Source: Gordius sp. MW1
Lineage: Eukaryota; Nematomorpha; Gordioida; Gordea; Gordiidae
Assembly (NCBI GenBank): GCA_964036665.1
Contig: OZ038528.1
Location: 24,043,245 to 24,107,244 of the forward strand
Length of the DNA stretch: 64,000 bases
Direction of reading: 5' to 3'
Shown: positions 22,262-34,972 of the stretch, piece after piece
How positions within the stretch are numbered: position 1 is the first letter of the stretch
How the letters are laid out: the number at the start of each line of letters is the position of its first letter
Made by a program: the position numbers and the translations under genes
The notes under the pieces: generated by a model
The model's database searches: none
Seen by the model: the letters and a program-made list of their open reading frames with translations, nothing else
Told to the model about the DNA's origin: nothing

Positions 22262-25200
22262 ACCTACGCCAGTCCCAAGTCCGTTTGCAAACATGGAGGG
22301 TTTGTGTCAGGGCCAATACTGGCTATACAACAGAAAGCAAAGGCGTCCTCCACAAACAAAGCTCAATGCATACCCGCCCGTAGTTAAAAATACACTAGTG
22401 CTACTGCCCGACTCACAACGAAGGCGGCTAAATAGTTGTGGGAAATAATGCGAATAACATGAACGTTGACGGTAAAGAGCCTCGAGGTCGCACAAATTTT
22501 AAAAAGAAGAATCGCCTGCCTACAAGAGACGAAGTGGAACGGAACCAAAGCTCAGGAATTATTAGAAAGATAAAAACTATTCAAGTAATCAAATCGTAGA
22601 AACGGGGTCGATTGTTCTAAACGAGGACAAGATGAAGAAGTCAAGCGTTCTTCCGATAGTTTAATGTGGTTGAAGATTGCATCAAGGGGGCCTCCTAACC
22701 ATTACGTGCGCGTATGCTCCCCAAATTAGATGGAATCAGAGAAAGACATATTGTTTGATTTATTAGAAAATGAAATACAAGAAAAGGAGAATAAGAAAGG
22801 CAAGTTATTAGCGGATTTAAACGCCCACGTAGGAAAAAATTGTCATAAGAACGAAATAATGGCGGCTATGGACATGTTCTGAAGAACAAAGAAGGTGGAA
22901 AACTTCTTGAAGTATCGTTAACACCTATTTTGAAAAACGCGAAGATTATATTGTGACTTATATAAAGAAGCATTTTAGTCAAATTGACTATCTGCTCATA
23001 CGGTGAAAGGACAATCAAGGATTGCAAAGTAATATCGGGAGAAGAAATCGTCAAACAACATCGTCCACTTTTGACCGATCTTTATAGAGTATTGGAAGAA
23101 GTGTTTATGAACTTCGAATTCGTTACGAAACGCTAAGTAATGAGTCGACGGATCAAAAATATCACCAGAACCTCATCACTCTTGGGTATAAGGAGGTTGA
23201 AGTAGACGACAATTGGGGACGCTAACTAAGCACACAGAAGAAACAGCGATTCTGGTTCTAGGACAAATCAATGGAGGCAAAGCTAAAAATTAGGAACTAT
23301 GATAATGGGAAAAATCGGTCAGGGATTTCATCAAAATAAAATTTTATATAGACGGTAGCATGCATCAAAAAGTCGAAGGATTTTCAAGAATATAGGGAGA
23401 CAAAGAGAGCCTCGAAAAAGGTCGTTGCATTAGCGAAAAATTCCGCGTATACCGAGAGATGGCAATCAAGCTGGAACATAAAGGGGGCGACAGACTTATG
23501 TACAAATTGGCCAAGGTAGGGGAGAAGAAAAGTCTTGAAGCTGAGTCCTTAAAAAAGTCAAAAACGAGAAGGGTCAAGCCGAAAGGTGATGGAAAGGTGG
23601 AAAGGATATTTCGAGAAACGTATGAAAATTACAAATGACAAATTTACTTCCCGATATCGAGGCAAACATAAATATGATCGAACTCTTTCAAGAGGATGAA
23701 GGACACAAAAGGAATAAGATTCAAAAAGGAAAATCTAGACTCTAATGGAATTCCTATAGAAGCATAGCTCGGATGCCAAAGAAGGAGTCACGACCATGAC
23801 CAACCTCTTAAACAAGATATTCGTAAAAATGCAAATTTAATCAATGGAGAGCAAGCACGATTTTATTCTTATTCATAGGCAAAAGAGACCCTCAGGACTG
23901 TGGCAATTACAGAGGCGGCCTGCCATGTCTTAATACCTAAGGAAAGGATCTTAGTAACAAGTCTAAAAATTAAAAGAAATGGCTAACCAATTCGGATTTG
24001 TGGGCGGCAAATAAAGAATCGACTAATTCTTGGCAATTATACAAATGATGAATAAATATAGGAAAAAGAGAAACCTGCATATAGTCTTAATCTTGGGGAA
24101 AGCTTAGATTAATTTTGTGGTGCTTGAGAAAAAAAATAATCCCAGACGCACACATGAACGGCTTATTAAAAATATTTATGAAGCTTCATATTCGTGCGTT
24201 AGGACGACTTAAAGACTCTAAATCTTTTCGGGTAAGAATTGGAATACATCAAAAATATATCCTAAGTCCCTTTTTATTAATATCATTATGGAACAAGAGA
24301 CATTCAAAAGCTATTGCCATGGTGTATGCTAATGATACTATGCGAAGAGGTAAAGGAGAAAATATTCGAATAAGCCAAAAAGTGGTCAAAGCGCATAGCT
24401 ATGGTTTAAAGGTCAACGATCCAACGGTATAAATGAAGATGAACATTACAAGAACCCCATCGCCATGCCAAGTACTCAAAAGCAGACAGGTCTACATACA
24501 TCGGATTGATGCTATGTCCAGAGGAAGGTTGCGCCACAGAAGTCAATGCCCGGAAATTAAAAGTATGGCTCAAATGGGGAATCCGGTGTAATGTGCGACA
24601 AGAAAATGCCAATATGGTTGAAGAGCAAAACCTACAAGCCCATTGTATCGGTGTTACACTATGAAAGTTAAACATGGACATAAACACCATGGAAGCTATT
24701 ACAAGCCACGGAGATGTGAAAGATACGATAAAGCTTGGGGCATTCTAAGCTCGACCACATGACGAAAAACTTTCTCATGACAAAAATGGGTATTCAATCT
24801 AGGGCGAGCAGGATTAACGAAAGTCGTCTAAAGTGGTATGGGTAATCAGAGGTCAGATTTGTTGGGAATTTTCTGCCCGAACACGGCCCGATTCATTTTT
24901 TAACTTTATTGTCCGCTCGGTCCCGCCCGAACCCATCTAAGTATCCGCCCGGGCCCGCCCGAATTGTTAAAGCTGCCCGAATTGCCCGGCCCTAAATATT
25001 AAATTTGCCCGTTAGTCTCGAATTTATGAGATCTCAAACAGAGGTCAGATTTGTCTAAATTTTCTCCCCGAAATCCCCTTAAATAATGCAAAAAAATTTG
25101 GTCAGAGTTTTATAATTATTATATCATCGCTAACAAAGCCAATGGTCATACAATTTTAATAGATAAACAAAAAATTTAAATTAGTATTACTTACAGAATT

Positions 25201-26183
25201 ATGCTTTTTTTTGAAGCAAAAAAATAATTTTGAATTAATTATGTATTATGACTCAAAAAGGCTGAACGAATTTTTAGTTATTTATAAAATTAAATGAATT
25301 AGAATTAAACACTTATATGCGCATTGTTAGAAAATGGCATGAGCCTTTGTGTGTGTATTGCGAACAATGAAATGGCTACATAAATATAAATAATTCTATC
25401 CTTTCCATAAACCTAGCTAGGGATATGAAGGAAATGGAGTCGGGCAAAGATGTAACATGGGGGGGTGGCACTGGCAGCATTCGCGAACGCGATAAAAAAC
25501 TAACAAGATAATTTACTACCAGAGAGTAAAATGGTTTCTTCCATAGTATTAAATTAGCAGTCTAAATCGTTGGATATTATTATATTATGTAATTTTATTC
25601 TTTTATAATATAATCTGAAAATTAAAAAATTTTAATTTTGAGACAAACCAGTTATACTAATTTGTTAAAATTAAGAAATTATATAAACCTACAATGAAGA
25701 TTTAAGCGATGGAAAAAAATCTAGTCTAATTTATTAAGGCCCAAAATTGTTATGGGCGAATTTTTCCCTAAAATTTTTTTTGAGGAAAATTAATTTGATA
25801 AATCTGGGCATGCCCTAATCGCCCAAATCTTATCAGCATGCCCGCCCTGGGCCCGCCCGAAAATTAAAATTTAAGACAGTTGCCTGGCACGGCCCGGACC
25901 CTGGGGTAATGCCAGGCAGCGGGCCGGGCTGGGCAAATCTGGTCTCTGATGGGTATATACTAAAAGGGAGACGAATGATGTATATCGAAAAGTAATGTAC
26001 ATGGAGCCACCTGGGAAGAGAAGAAGAAGACGACCTCGTGTCACGTGGAAAAGGCAAGTCGATAAAGTCATGAGATCTAAGAGGAGTAATCAAGACATGG
26101 TACATCTGATCAAGCCGGAAGAATCTCATCAAAACAAATCCCACGACTGTGAGACCAAATACTTAATAAAGAAGAAGATTAAA
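22262..26183 (+). mobile_element. RTE-type LINE, second copy, split by a hAT
   Basis: The 5' UTR begins near 22262 (matching the minus-strand copy). An endonuclease remnant follows near 22500-23000, a reverse transcriptase remnant at 24115-24430 (WCLRKKIIPDAHM), and the 3' end is AAGAAGAAGATTAAAT at 26183, the same as the other copy. The hAT at 24847-25948 interrupts it. It is more decayed than the first copy, with many frame changes and stops throughout. Confidence 0.8.
24847..25948. mobile_element. hAT of the same CAGAGGTCAG family, 1.1 kb
   Basis: CAGAGGTCAGATTTGTTGGG at the left and GGCAAATCTGGTCTCTG at the right. The target sequence ATGGGTAA/ATGGGTAT is nearly duplicated. It splits an RTE LINE near its 3' end. 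The copy is more diverged than the other two and longer. Confidence 0.78.
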
Positions 26184-27660
26184 TGTCGTTGATATAAAAT
26201 AATAAAAAGTGTAGCAACACTTTCTCCTCACGCCCATGTATCGCGATTTTAATAACAAAAAGTTTTATTACACTTGGGTATATTTAAAAGATTTTATTTA
26301 TAAAAGGATATTTTCACATAATAGAGTTTTTCAACAAAAATAGGTAATACGTTTCAAGGTTTAGTTAGTTTTGATGTTTATTGATTATATAAAATCTATA
26401 GACCATATGAAAAAAACTCGGGCCTTCGGCCCTCGTGGGAAGGGGGAGGGGAGAAGGGAAGGGGGGAAGGGAAGGGGGGGGGGGGGAAGGGAAGAGGGGA
26501 CGACTCATCTATTCTACGTATAAATGTAGCTTATTTGCTATGCAATTTATGGGCGAGAAAGGTGAGAAGGGGCGAGAATGCCTATAGGGGGGTATTAAAT
26601 GCAAAAGAATTGGACTGACGGGCATAGGGTAATTATCAATGTTAGCCAAAAAAAACGTAAAATTTTATTATGATTTACAATTTGACGAAGCGGGAAAATA
26701 TAAATGAGTTAAGTGTATAAATGTCGGCTGGATAAAGTATATAAATATCATCTTTATTATTTTTTAAGAAATGAAATTAGGTTAAACATCATTCTAAAAT
26801 TAGTTTTAATCTTGCACAACTTGTTGATTTCTAAGATTAGATATATAGACTTTCACATACTAAAACATTCTGGGCATAATTTATTCCATAACCGGAAAAC
26901 GTTAAATTTTTAATTAAAATTTCAATTTGCAATAACAATTTTTATCGTACGTATATAAATTAAATAATAGTTATTATTGTATTAAATTTTTGTGGCTGCC
27001 TTCCACATTTGATTTTCTAATGTATCTAAAAAATATTATAACATAAAAATGTTACATTTATATGGTCACAAAACGCAATTCTACATAGCAAGTTTAAAAT
27101 ACTAAAAAAAGTCAATATAAAACACACAAATTTTTGGTTGCCCCAGTATAGGTATGTTGAATTTAAGCTTTTTGGGGTCGGAACATAACCACACATAAGG
27201 TGAAGCGCTAACGCCTTCGGGTTTCTTTGTAATTAATAATATTCTATTTAATTTATAACAATTTGATTTAAGATTTATATAGAGTATAAAAAAGTGGCGA
27301 ATTTAATACTTAGATTTCCAACGCGCACATTTAAATTAAAGGATTAGAAAAAAAAAGTATCAGCAGTTTAAAGCATTTAACGACTAGATTATATAAAAGT
27401 TTTCCTTCTTTTAATCAAGTTAAATCCTAGTCCTATTAATGATTTGACGAATGCATAGAACTACCATACTATTTCTAGACCCTATTATATTAATTTCTAT
27501 CTTTCAATTAACCGGCCTCGAGTTATTGTGCGAGATTTAGAAAGAACGATTCCATCAGAAAGTTATTATTATTTATTGAGCTTCAACGTTCATACTATAG
27601 CATATGTGGGTATTGGTGAAAAAGTGGTTTTAATAAATTAGTATTTTATTTTAAATACTT
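26184..27660. other. AT-rich sequence with G-runs
   Basis: A GGGAAGGG-rich tract lies at 26440-26510. GGCATAGGGTAATTAT at 26624 recurs at 29358, marking a dispersed repeat. No gene recognised. Confidence 0.4.
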
Positions 27661-27668
27661 ATTCCGTT

Positions 27669-27890
27669 AAAACTAAACGCTCACACTACCCCCCCCCCTT
27701 CCCTCCGTTAAAACTAAACGCATATAATAATCAATAATAATAAAAAGGGGTTGAGGGATGATCTCCTCCACTCCCGCCCAAAACTAAACGCTCACACTAC
27801 CCCCCCTTCCCTCCGTTAAAACTAAACGCATATAATAATCAATAATAATAAAAAGGGGTTGAGGGATGATCTCCTCCACTCCCGCCCCCT
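27669..27890. repeat. Two-copy tandem repeat, period 111
   Basis: Units starting AAAACTAAACGCTCACACTA at 27669 and 27780, each containing a C-run and GGGTTGAGGGATGATCTCC. Nearly identical, so recent. Confidence 0.8.
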
Positions 27891-28370
27891 AATAATACCA
27901 ACTCAGCGGTGGAAGGATAAGAGGGTAAGATAGGGCATCTTTATTTTATTTTTATATGAAATTAGGTTAAACATTTTAGGTTAGGAGGGTTGTCTCTTTT
28001 TTTGGCAGCAGACTCACTAATTTACCACACAATCTGTAGCGTAGTAAATCATGGAGTTAACTAATTGTTATAAATTCTATAGCTATAAAAATATAGGGGG
28101 GTATTAAATGCCTAATGATTAATTAATTATTTATACAAATTTTCCATTTATAGGCAAAATGTAATATAGGTAAAATGTAATATAGGCAAGGGTTAGGGTT
28201 AGATTTAGTGTTTGCATCTAGTTGCGTATTACATTAGTTTTTACGGCCTTTAGTGATTATGGGTCTAACAAACATTATATTATAAAACATCACAATGTTA
28301 AGAATTTGCAGAATTGTTGGGAGAAATTTTTTGTTGAATTTGAACAATTTTTAATTAAAAAAATCAAAAA

Positions 28371-29040
28371 TTTGGCCAAAGGTCATTTTTTCTCCATTGG
28401 TCAGTACCAACAGATACTCTATAAGTCAATGATAGCCAAAAAAACGGAAAGAAAAAATTTGATGCTCACTTTAGCCAATGGTCATTTTTTCCATTGGTCA
28501 GCAGCCAGCACACGGTAAAAGTGGATATAAATTCATAAGAGTAAAAAAACGAAAAAAAAATTTTCGAGTCACATTTTGGCCAATGGTCATTTTTTTCCAT
28601 TGGTCAGCAGCCAGGACACGGTAAAAGTGGATATAAATTCATAATAGTCAAAAAAAACGAAAAAAAAAATTTCGAATCACATTTTGGCCAATGGTCATTT
28701 TATTCCATTGGTCAGCAGCCAGCGGACGGCCAAAAAGTCATAATAGCAATGGTAGGAACAGGAACAATCATAATAGTCAAAAAAAAACGAAAAAAATAAT
28801 TTCGATTCACATTTTGGCCAATGGTCATTTTTTCCATCGGTCAGGAGCCAACGGACGGCCAAAAAGTCATAATAGCAATGATAGTAACAGGAACAATTAT
28901 AATAGTCAAAAAAAACGAAAAAATAAACTCGGATTCACATTTTGGCCAATGGTCATTATTTTCATTGGTCAGCAGCCAGCGGACTGCCAAAAAGTCTTAT
29001 TATCAATGATAGTAACAAGAACAATCATAAGAGTCAAAAA
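28371..29040. repeat. Minisatellite, about six units of 100-130 bp
   Basis: Unit core TTGGCCAATGGTCATTTTTT, CCATTGGTCAGCAGCC and GGACGGCCAAAAAGTC. Unit starts near 28371, 28471, 28573, 28684, 28814 and 28942. Open frames here are by-products of the repeat. Confidence 0.8.
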
Positions 29041-29402
29041 AATTCCGGGATTCTAACCCAAAAACTAGTTAAATTGCATAGCAATTAAAAGTAAACAACT
29101 TTTATTTATGTTTATTATATAATAAAATGAAACAATAATAGAACAAGCGGACGGCCAAAAAGTCATATTATCAATGGTAGTAACAGGAAAAATATATTAA
29201 TTTAATTTAAAAAATAAAAAAAAATTTTGCCCTCTCCGGGAATCGAACCAGCAATTCAGAACGTTCGCCGGGGTTCGAACCCACATTAATAGAGGCATAG
29301 GCTGTTGTAGGGACACAGGGACCCATATCAGGAGAGGCACAGGCCCTTGTAGTGGAGGGCATAGGGTAATTATAGCAATTAATATCAATGATACCCAATT
29401 CA

Positions 29403-29495
29403 AAAACGAATAGATATACTTATGCATTAATTTAACATAGCAATTGAAACCACGAATAGATATACTTATGCATTAATTTAACATAGCAATTGAAA
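29403..29495. repeat. Two-copy tandem repeat, about 46 bp
   Basis: ACGAATAGATATACTTATGC and the following bases are repeated back to back, each ending CATAGCAATTGAAACC. Confidence 0.75.
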
Positions 29496-29639
29496 CCCGA
29501 CCCCGCCCGGGGGCACCTCTTATGCATTAATTTAAAAAATAACACAGCGAGGGAGATAGAGATGAGGGGTGGGGCACCTCTTTCTCATGCATTAATTTAA
29601 AAAATCGATAACCTAATATACCCAATGCAAATAGATAGG

Positions 29640-29681
29640 GAGGGTAACGGACGGACAACGGACAGACAACGGACAACCAAA
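29640..29681. repeat. Short ACGGAC tandem repeat
   Basis: About four imperfect units of ACGGACA/GACA. Likely replication slippage. Confidence 0.5.
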
Positions 29682-30672
29682 AACGAGCCCATAAATTTCA
29701 TAGCAATTAAAAGTTACACATAATCAACATCCAATAAGTGTTTTAGTTTTATATAATATTAAATTTTAACTTTTTAAAAAATCGTAAAAGATAAAATTTA
29801 AAAAAAATTATCTTAAATGTAATTTAAACATAAATTTCGGCATATTAATTTATATAAAATTTAGAAACTTGAACTTATCTCAAACTGTTTATATGTTAAA
29901 TTCGTTTAACCATACCATTTGTGTTAACAATGTAAACACGGCAAGCTATCTCCGTCAAGCGGTGGTATAAATAACTCCAAACTTAAATTTTGTGAATATT
30001 TAGCGTAAACAACACAACCATTTAAATTTTTGCTTTTATTTATGAAAATATTGTATTGGCACTAATAAAATTAATGTTTATATATTTCCTTAGGACCATC
30101 TTGATTAAACTTATATTTTTATCTTAAAATTATGTTATTGTATATCGGATTGTCCGCGCAAATCTTTAACAAACAACTATAACAAATCTCTAATTATTAT
30201 CATGAACATCATAGTAAAGTTTTAAAATAAATTCGGACTAAAAATGTTATAACATAAACAAATATTCATGATCTTAAATGTGCGTTGTCTTGTTTAAATG
30301 CGCCCAGTCCGTTCTAAATAAAATATAAGCCTCATTCGTATACTCTACGTAATATTTTATTTATTTTGGTATTGTAAACAGAAAATGTTAAAATTTAAAT
30401 ATTAAATGTCCTATTGTTTTTAAATCCATTTATTTCTCGCGTTGTTTGTTCCAGTCTTTAGGTTCCCGCACGTCTTCAAATTATATAAAAAGTTATTTTA
30501 TAATGTTATGTCTTCATTTCAACTAAGGCATATCTATTACTATAAGAGCATAAGATTATGCGTAGGGGAGGGGGGAGGTTTAATGTTTATTTTTATTTGT
30601 AATATTTAGCTAGCCCTCCAGTACTTTCGTTAAGGTAAATAAGGTCATAGATGCATTAATAAATAAATTTTT

Positions 30673-30700
30673 TACGTGGACCAATCAACAATGAGCGGGC
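30673..30700 (+). promoter_or_regulatory. Conserved upstream block of secreted-gene copy 2
   Basis: This is the identical 28-base counterpart of 3592-3619, 203 bases before the ATG, with the CCAAT-like core. Weaker similarity continues on both sides (for example GTGGAAATAGCTGATAGGAC against GTGGAAAGAGTTAATAGGAC). Confidence 0.45.
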
Positions 30701-30902
30701 CAGTGTGGAAATAGCTGATAGGACCACGATTAAATGGTCAGTCTAAATATATATTTATTAAGTTCAAAACCATAAAAATTATTATTTTATTTCATTCATT
30801 TATTTTACCTAGCCAGTTAAGTAACCCTATTTTGTAGCAAAAGATTGGTAAATTTTACAATTGATATATTTTAAATTTAATTATATTTAGATACATTGAA
30901 AG

Positions 30903-33014
30903 ATGCTCAAGAATATTATCACCTTTCTCCTGTTCGCGAAGATATTATTTATCGTTAATGCTAAAAATTGTTATGGGGAAGCAAAATTTGTGAGTCATAA
31001 TTATTTTTTTAAAATTTTTAGAAAGAAATCCTAATACCTTTTTGCCTCTTTTAAATATTTATATATTTGATTCTAACAATACATGATTTTTAAAAAAATC
31101 CAATGTTCAATTATTATTAGTATAAAGTTGTTTTGACAATAGCTTTTATAATTTTGACACAATTTTTAATGCTTTAGAGTTTACATTAGATACGTCTGAG
31201 GATTTGTAAAACAAATATACTACACATTTTTCAATAGAAATGCACAGTAAAGGGCTTTAATATTGTAATTGGTAAAAATACTAAAAATTATAAGCTCTAT
31301 GGTCAATGTTAAACTTAAGCCACTTAAAATATGTAAATCTCGAATTGTTAAAATAGTTTTTCAAAACTTTAGAGTTGGTGTAGACTTAACTTTTTTTTAT
31401 CAATATTGGAAGTCGTTCCTTTTTAGATTGCTCCGTTACAAAATGATCCTAATTGTTCTGATACAACTTTAAAAAAATATAAAAATCATCGATAATTCTG
31501 ATAGCAGGGCTTAATTAGTACTGTGATATATTGGATGTTATTCCATTAGTTCAATTGTTTCAAAAAAATATTAGGAATTAGGCTAAATTAAACAAATATT
31601 CAATCTTTTTAAATTTAGGTTACAAAAAAACTTAAAATGTTTATTACGAGATCTATCTCAAATTAATAAATAACAATGAGATTTTGATATTAATCGCTAT
31701 ATTTAACGTCAAAATCATAAAATTTATGTGTTCCTACGCTTTTCAATAACTTGTTGGTTTAAAGTATATAGTATCGTTGTTGCTCAAAATGTTAAATAAA
31801 AACAACATGAGCCTTTATTGTGTTTTATACATTTTTTAAAATTAAATTGTGCACTAATGTGATGATTTATTTCTTTTTATTTAATTTTAAAATAAAAATA
31901 CAAATATTAAATTATTTGGGAGATTTATTATAATCGATATTTTCAATCCTATGTTTTAATTTTCTTTTTATTATTAATTTTCAAGTGAAATATGGACAAA
32001 AAAGCATTAATTTTATAATAATTTCTTGTTTTATCTGAATGCCTACATAATAACGTATATGTTTGTAAGGTAGTATAATTATTTTACATTTTGACCAATG
32101 GCGATATTTTATGTTCGTTTTATTAGACGGCTGTTAATATAGTAAAACGTTAAATTTATAAAATTACGTGTAAATCACTTTTGTAAAAACACAAATGCCA
32201 AAATTTTGCCACTAATTGATATGCCTTCACTTACTTAATATTTATTCAGGATTTGCTTATTGATGAAAGTGGTACATTTAAGCTAAACACAGCCTATTTT
32301 ACTAATGACCCTACGATATTTATCGTTGCAGGTAAGATTTAAATTAAAAAATCTAATATATTAATTTGTATTTAATTAAATTTAAAAACAATGTAATATA
32401 TTTTTATTAAAACATGATTGAATTTTGATCCATGCCATAGAAATTGATGGAAACAATAACATAAAACGTACTTGGATGTTTGAACGCGATTCAGTTGAAG
32501 ACCGTTTCTCCGATATTTATTCAATCAATGGTGATGTAACATACGAGATAGGTATTTTATGATTGTAATTTGTAATTTTATTTTAAAAATTACCTCTATG
32601 AACGAACGAAATACCACTATAAGTCATGAAGCAAAATGCCTTACACAATAAAACAATTCATTAATTTAGATAATAATGTATGTTGTTTTTATTATACAGG
32701 TAAAACGTACATGGTATTGGTTTGGACGATAAGCGTAACGTTGGGGAATTACGATTTTTCCGGAAAGTATAATTAATATTAAGATATAGCTACATTAAAT
32801 AACTAATTTTTTAAATGTCAAAACCGGACAATTAAGAATTTCAATTAATATTATTTAATTACTCGAAATTTATTCTTATTATTGTTGTATTATTGTTGGG
32901 TTTTGTTATCACAGCTTGATTTGTTTTGCATATAGACGCTTCGATGATGTAGCTAACTACTACAGAAATAACATAACGACAGCATATTACTCAAAGATGA
33001 TTGTTACGGCCTAA
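30903..33014 (+). CDS. Secreted small protein, copy 2 (five exons, 141 aa, unknown family)
   Basis: Exons 30903-30989, 32250-32331, 32441-32551, 32700-32766 and 32936-33014 join with consistent phases (0, 1, 1, 2) and GT/AG borders at every intron to give 141 residues. Residues 1-20 (MLKNIITFLLFAKILFIVNA) form a clear signal peptide. The mature part has a single cysteine, several aromatic residues and segments such as LLIDESGTFKLNTAYFTND, RTWMFERDSV and VANYYRNNITTAYYSKM. There is no membrane segment after the signal, so secretion is likely. The start is the first ATG in frame with the signal peptide. AATAAA lies at 33107, about 95 bases past the stop. The paralogue at 3786 shares exon structure and upstream sequence. 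I do not recognise the family. A lineage-specific secreted protein (for example salivary, venom or cuticular) would fit, but that is only a guess. Confidence 0.82.
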
Positions 33015-33390
33015 TACGACCCTGGCAAAATTTCATATTTCCCTTTGCTATCATATCATATTAAAAAATGCATTTGTGATTCATTATTATTTTCCCCTGA
33101 TTGTATAATAAATTTTAGTATGCTTTAGTTAATTGTTTATTAAAAATTTATTGATCAAATATATTCTGAAAGAATATACGAGCAGATTTGTTGAACTTAA
33201 TTTATATATACCGTCACTTATTTATTACGTTGGTAGTTAAGAAGTATTTTATTATAAAAATTCCAATTTTCAGACCACATATTTTAGTATAGCTTCAAGC
33301 AAGCTAAGCTAATGTCTATATGTATATTTTGTTTGAAAGTAAAATTTTGCAAAACCCTTTAATCGTAGTTGGAAATATTAACTAAGGCAT

Positions 33391-33440
33391 CAGAGGCCAG
33401 ATTTATTTAAATTTTTTGCCCGAACCCGTCAGACTGTTCC
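33391..33440. mobile_element. End fragment of the CAGAGGTCAG hAT family
   Basis: CAGAGGCCAGATTTATTT followed by GCCCGAACCCG matches the left end of the copy at 43322; nothing further is recognisable. Confidence 0.5.
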
Positions 33441-33647
33441 AAATGTATAGATATTATAATTACCTGACAAGACATTCGGTGCAAGACATTCCGAGCGTGA
33501 CAGTAAACAAATGGAAAGTGAGCCCATAAATTGCATAGCATTTAATGATGTATATCAAAAAAAAAATAAATGAAATTAAACACAAGCGTTCTTAACTTGC
33601 AGGTGATAATCTAATTTGTCATGAATTTATTTTTCAATCTCTTTTAG

Positions 33648-33760
33648 AAGTTAAGGAACGCCTTGTTGAGAGAGCTGAAATGGTAATAAATGAGAAAATT
33701 AAAGTAAAAGAGGGCGATGGGTGCCGTTTGCACCAACGATGTCAGCCAAATTTCGATTAA
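33648..33760 (+). other. Possible orphan exon downstream of the secreted gene
   Basis: A good acceptor (pyrimidine tract then TTTTAG at 33642-33647) is followed by an open stretch of 37 codons reading VKERLVERAEMVINEKIKVK and then a cysteine- and histidine-containing tail ending NFD and a stop. The related position in the left duplication (near 9758) is degraded. It could be the last exon of an unrecognised gene or chance. No partner exon was found. Confidence 0.25.
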
Positions 33761-33892
33761 TTGATAAAGATTATGGATTTTATTATTATTGTTTCCATTT
33801 ACAAATAAAAGTGGCTCCGACTTTAAAAAGTAAAAAAACCATCGGGCAATCAATAGCTATCTCCAGTAATAAAATTGGTACTTACCCGAGAC

Positions 33893-34095
33893 TAGTGTTG
33901 TAAAAACGGCTAGGGTTGTATTTGATCGACCTTTAAATTTAGTCGACTAAACATAAACAGACAAACGGTTTTTGGTCTTTTTTTATTAGTCGACCTCTAA
34001 GCTTAGTCGAAATTTGAAGAACAGACCAGAATCAAACGTTAGTCTTAGTTGATCCAAAGATCGACCAAACTCAACCCAGCCGTTTTACAACACTA
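33893..34095. mobile_element. hAT MITE (TAGTGTTGTAAAACGG family), 203 bp
   Basis: Inverted ends TAGTGTTGTAAAAACGG and CCGTTTTACAACACTA, with target duplication CCCGAGAC/CCTGAGAC (seven of eight). Confidence 0.8.
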
Positions 34096-34408
34096 CCTGA
34101 GACTCAGAGTTTAAAATTGAGTACCGGAAATCATTAATCGCATGTAGCTATGACAAAAAGTGAATATTTTAGTTATACAGACAATTACTATACAATTTGC
34201 GGTTTCGTAGATGCCTGGGCCTAAGTGAATTTAGGGCCGGGCTCGGACCAAAATATATTGGGCCTTGGGCTTAACCTAATAAGCCAGTCCGACTAAATTT
34301 AAATAATAATTTGAAACTATTTTTTCAATAATCAACCCTTATGTATAAAAATAAGGAGTTTGAAGAGGGTCATGAATAGCTTTTCGAAAGCTAACCCCCC
34401 CCCCCCCT

Positions 34409-34563
34409 CATGGGCGTAGCCAGGTTTTGGATTAGGGGAGGGAGCGAAACGTTTAAAAGTTCAATTAGGGGGAGGGGGGCAAAACATAAAATTTTAAAAA
34501 ATTTTAAGGTTTATGCATTGAAATTTATTTTTCATTTAGGGGGGAGGGCGGCCGCCCCCTGCC
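34409..34563. mobile_element. MITE of the CATGGGCGTAGCC family, one end
   Basis: CATGGGCGTAGCCAGG followed by G-runs and the shared GGCGGCCGCCCC block. The right inverted repeat is missing. Confidence 0.5.
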
Positions 34564-34972
34564 AAATGTTTTTTAAATTATAGTTTATATAAATATGTAT
34601 AAAATAGCTATTAAAACTTTAAATGATATTCAAAAAAGTTTATTTAATTCTAATCGTTAAATAAAATGTTCAACATTAAATTTAAATATTGCATAAGCTT
34701 CAATAAGATTTTTTGTAGCAAGTTAATTGGACTATTAATTCATTAATCCATAACTGATAAAGTATTCGATTATTTGTTTTATATAATTGTTGGGGATAGA
34801 GTACGTACACGTACTGTACCACCTATTACCTCTTTCCTCCTACCCTTACTTGATTAATTTATTATCTTTCTATACTCTTGATGTAATTACAAAATACTCA
34901 CATATACGAGATTTTTATATATTCGCGATGGTAATGTAAATTACTTGAGGAATAAAAATATTCATGGGCGTA

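Larger units (their letters stand above)
29041..30400. other. Repeat-rich and AT-rich intergenic sequence
   Basis: 29220-29370 has two tRNA T-arm-like strings (GGTTCGATTCCC and GGGTTCGAACCCC on the minus strand) but no cloverleaf. From 29700 nothing is recognisable. Confidence 0.4.
30400..33680 (+). repeat. Segmental duplication, right copy
   Basis: Counterpart of 3290-9790. It includes the intact secreted gene and downstream blocks near 33265-33340 and 33605-33665. Both copies are in direct orientation about 27 kb apart. Confidence 0.65.

Noticed and set aside
26440-26510. G-quadruplex-like regulatory tract
   Set aside because: Long G-runs occur at many MITE ends in this window; nothing ties this one to a gene.
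28190-28206. Telomere-like GGGTTAGGGTTAG
   Set aside because: Two units only and internal; chance or a small repeat.
28691-29056. Open frames in the minisatellite (GHFFHWSAASGRP)
   Set aside because: They arise from the repeat unit and recur in more than one frame.
29225-29285. tRNA genes (T-arm-like GGTTCGATTCCC on the minus strand)
   Set aside because: No matching anticodon arm, D-arm or acceptor stem; at best a decayed tRNA-derived fragment.
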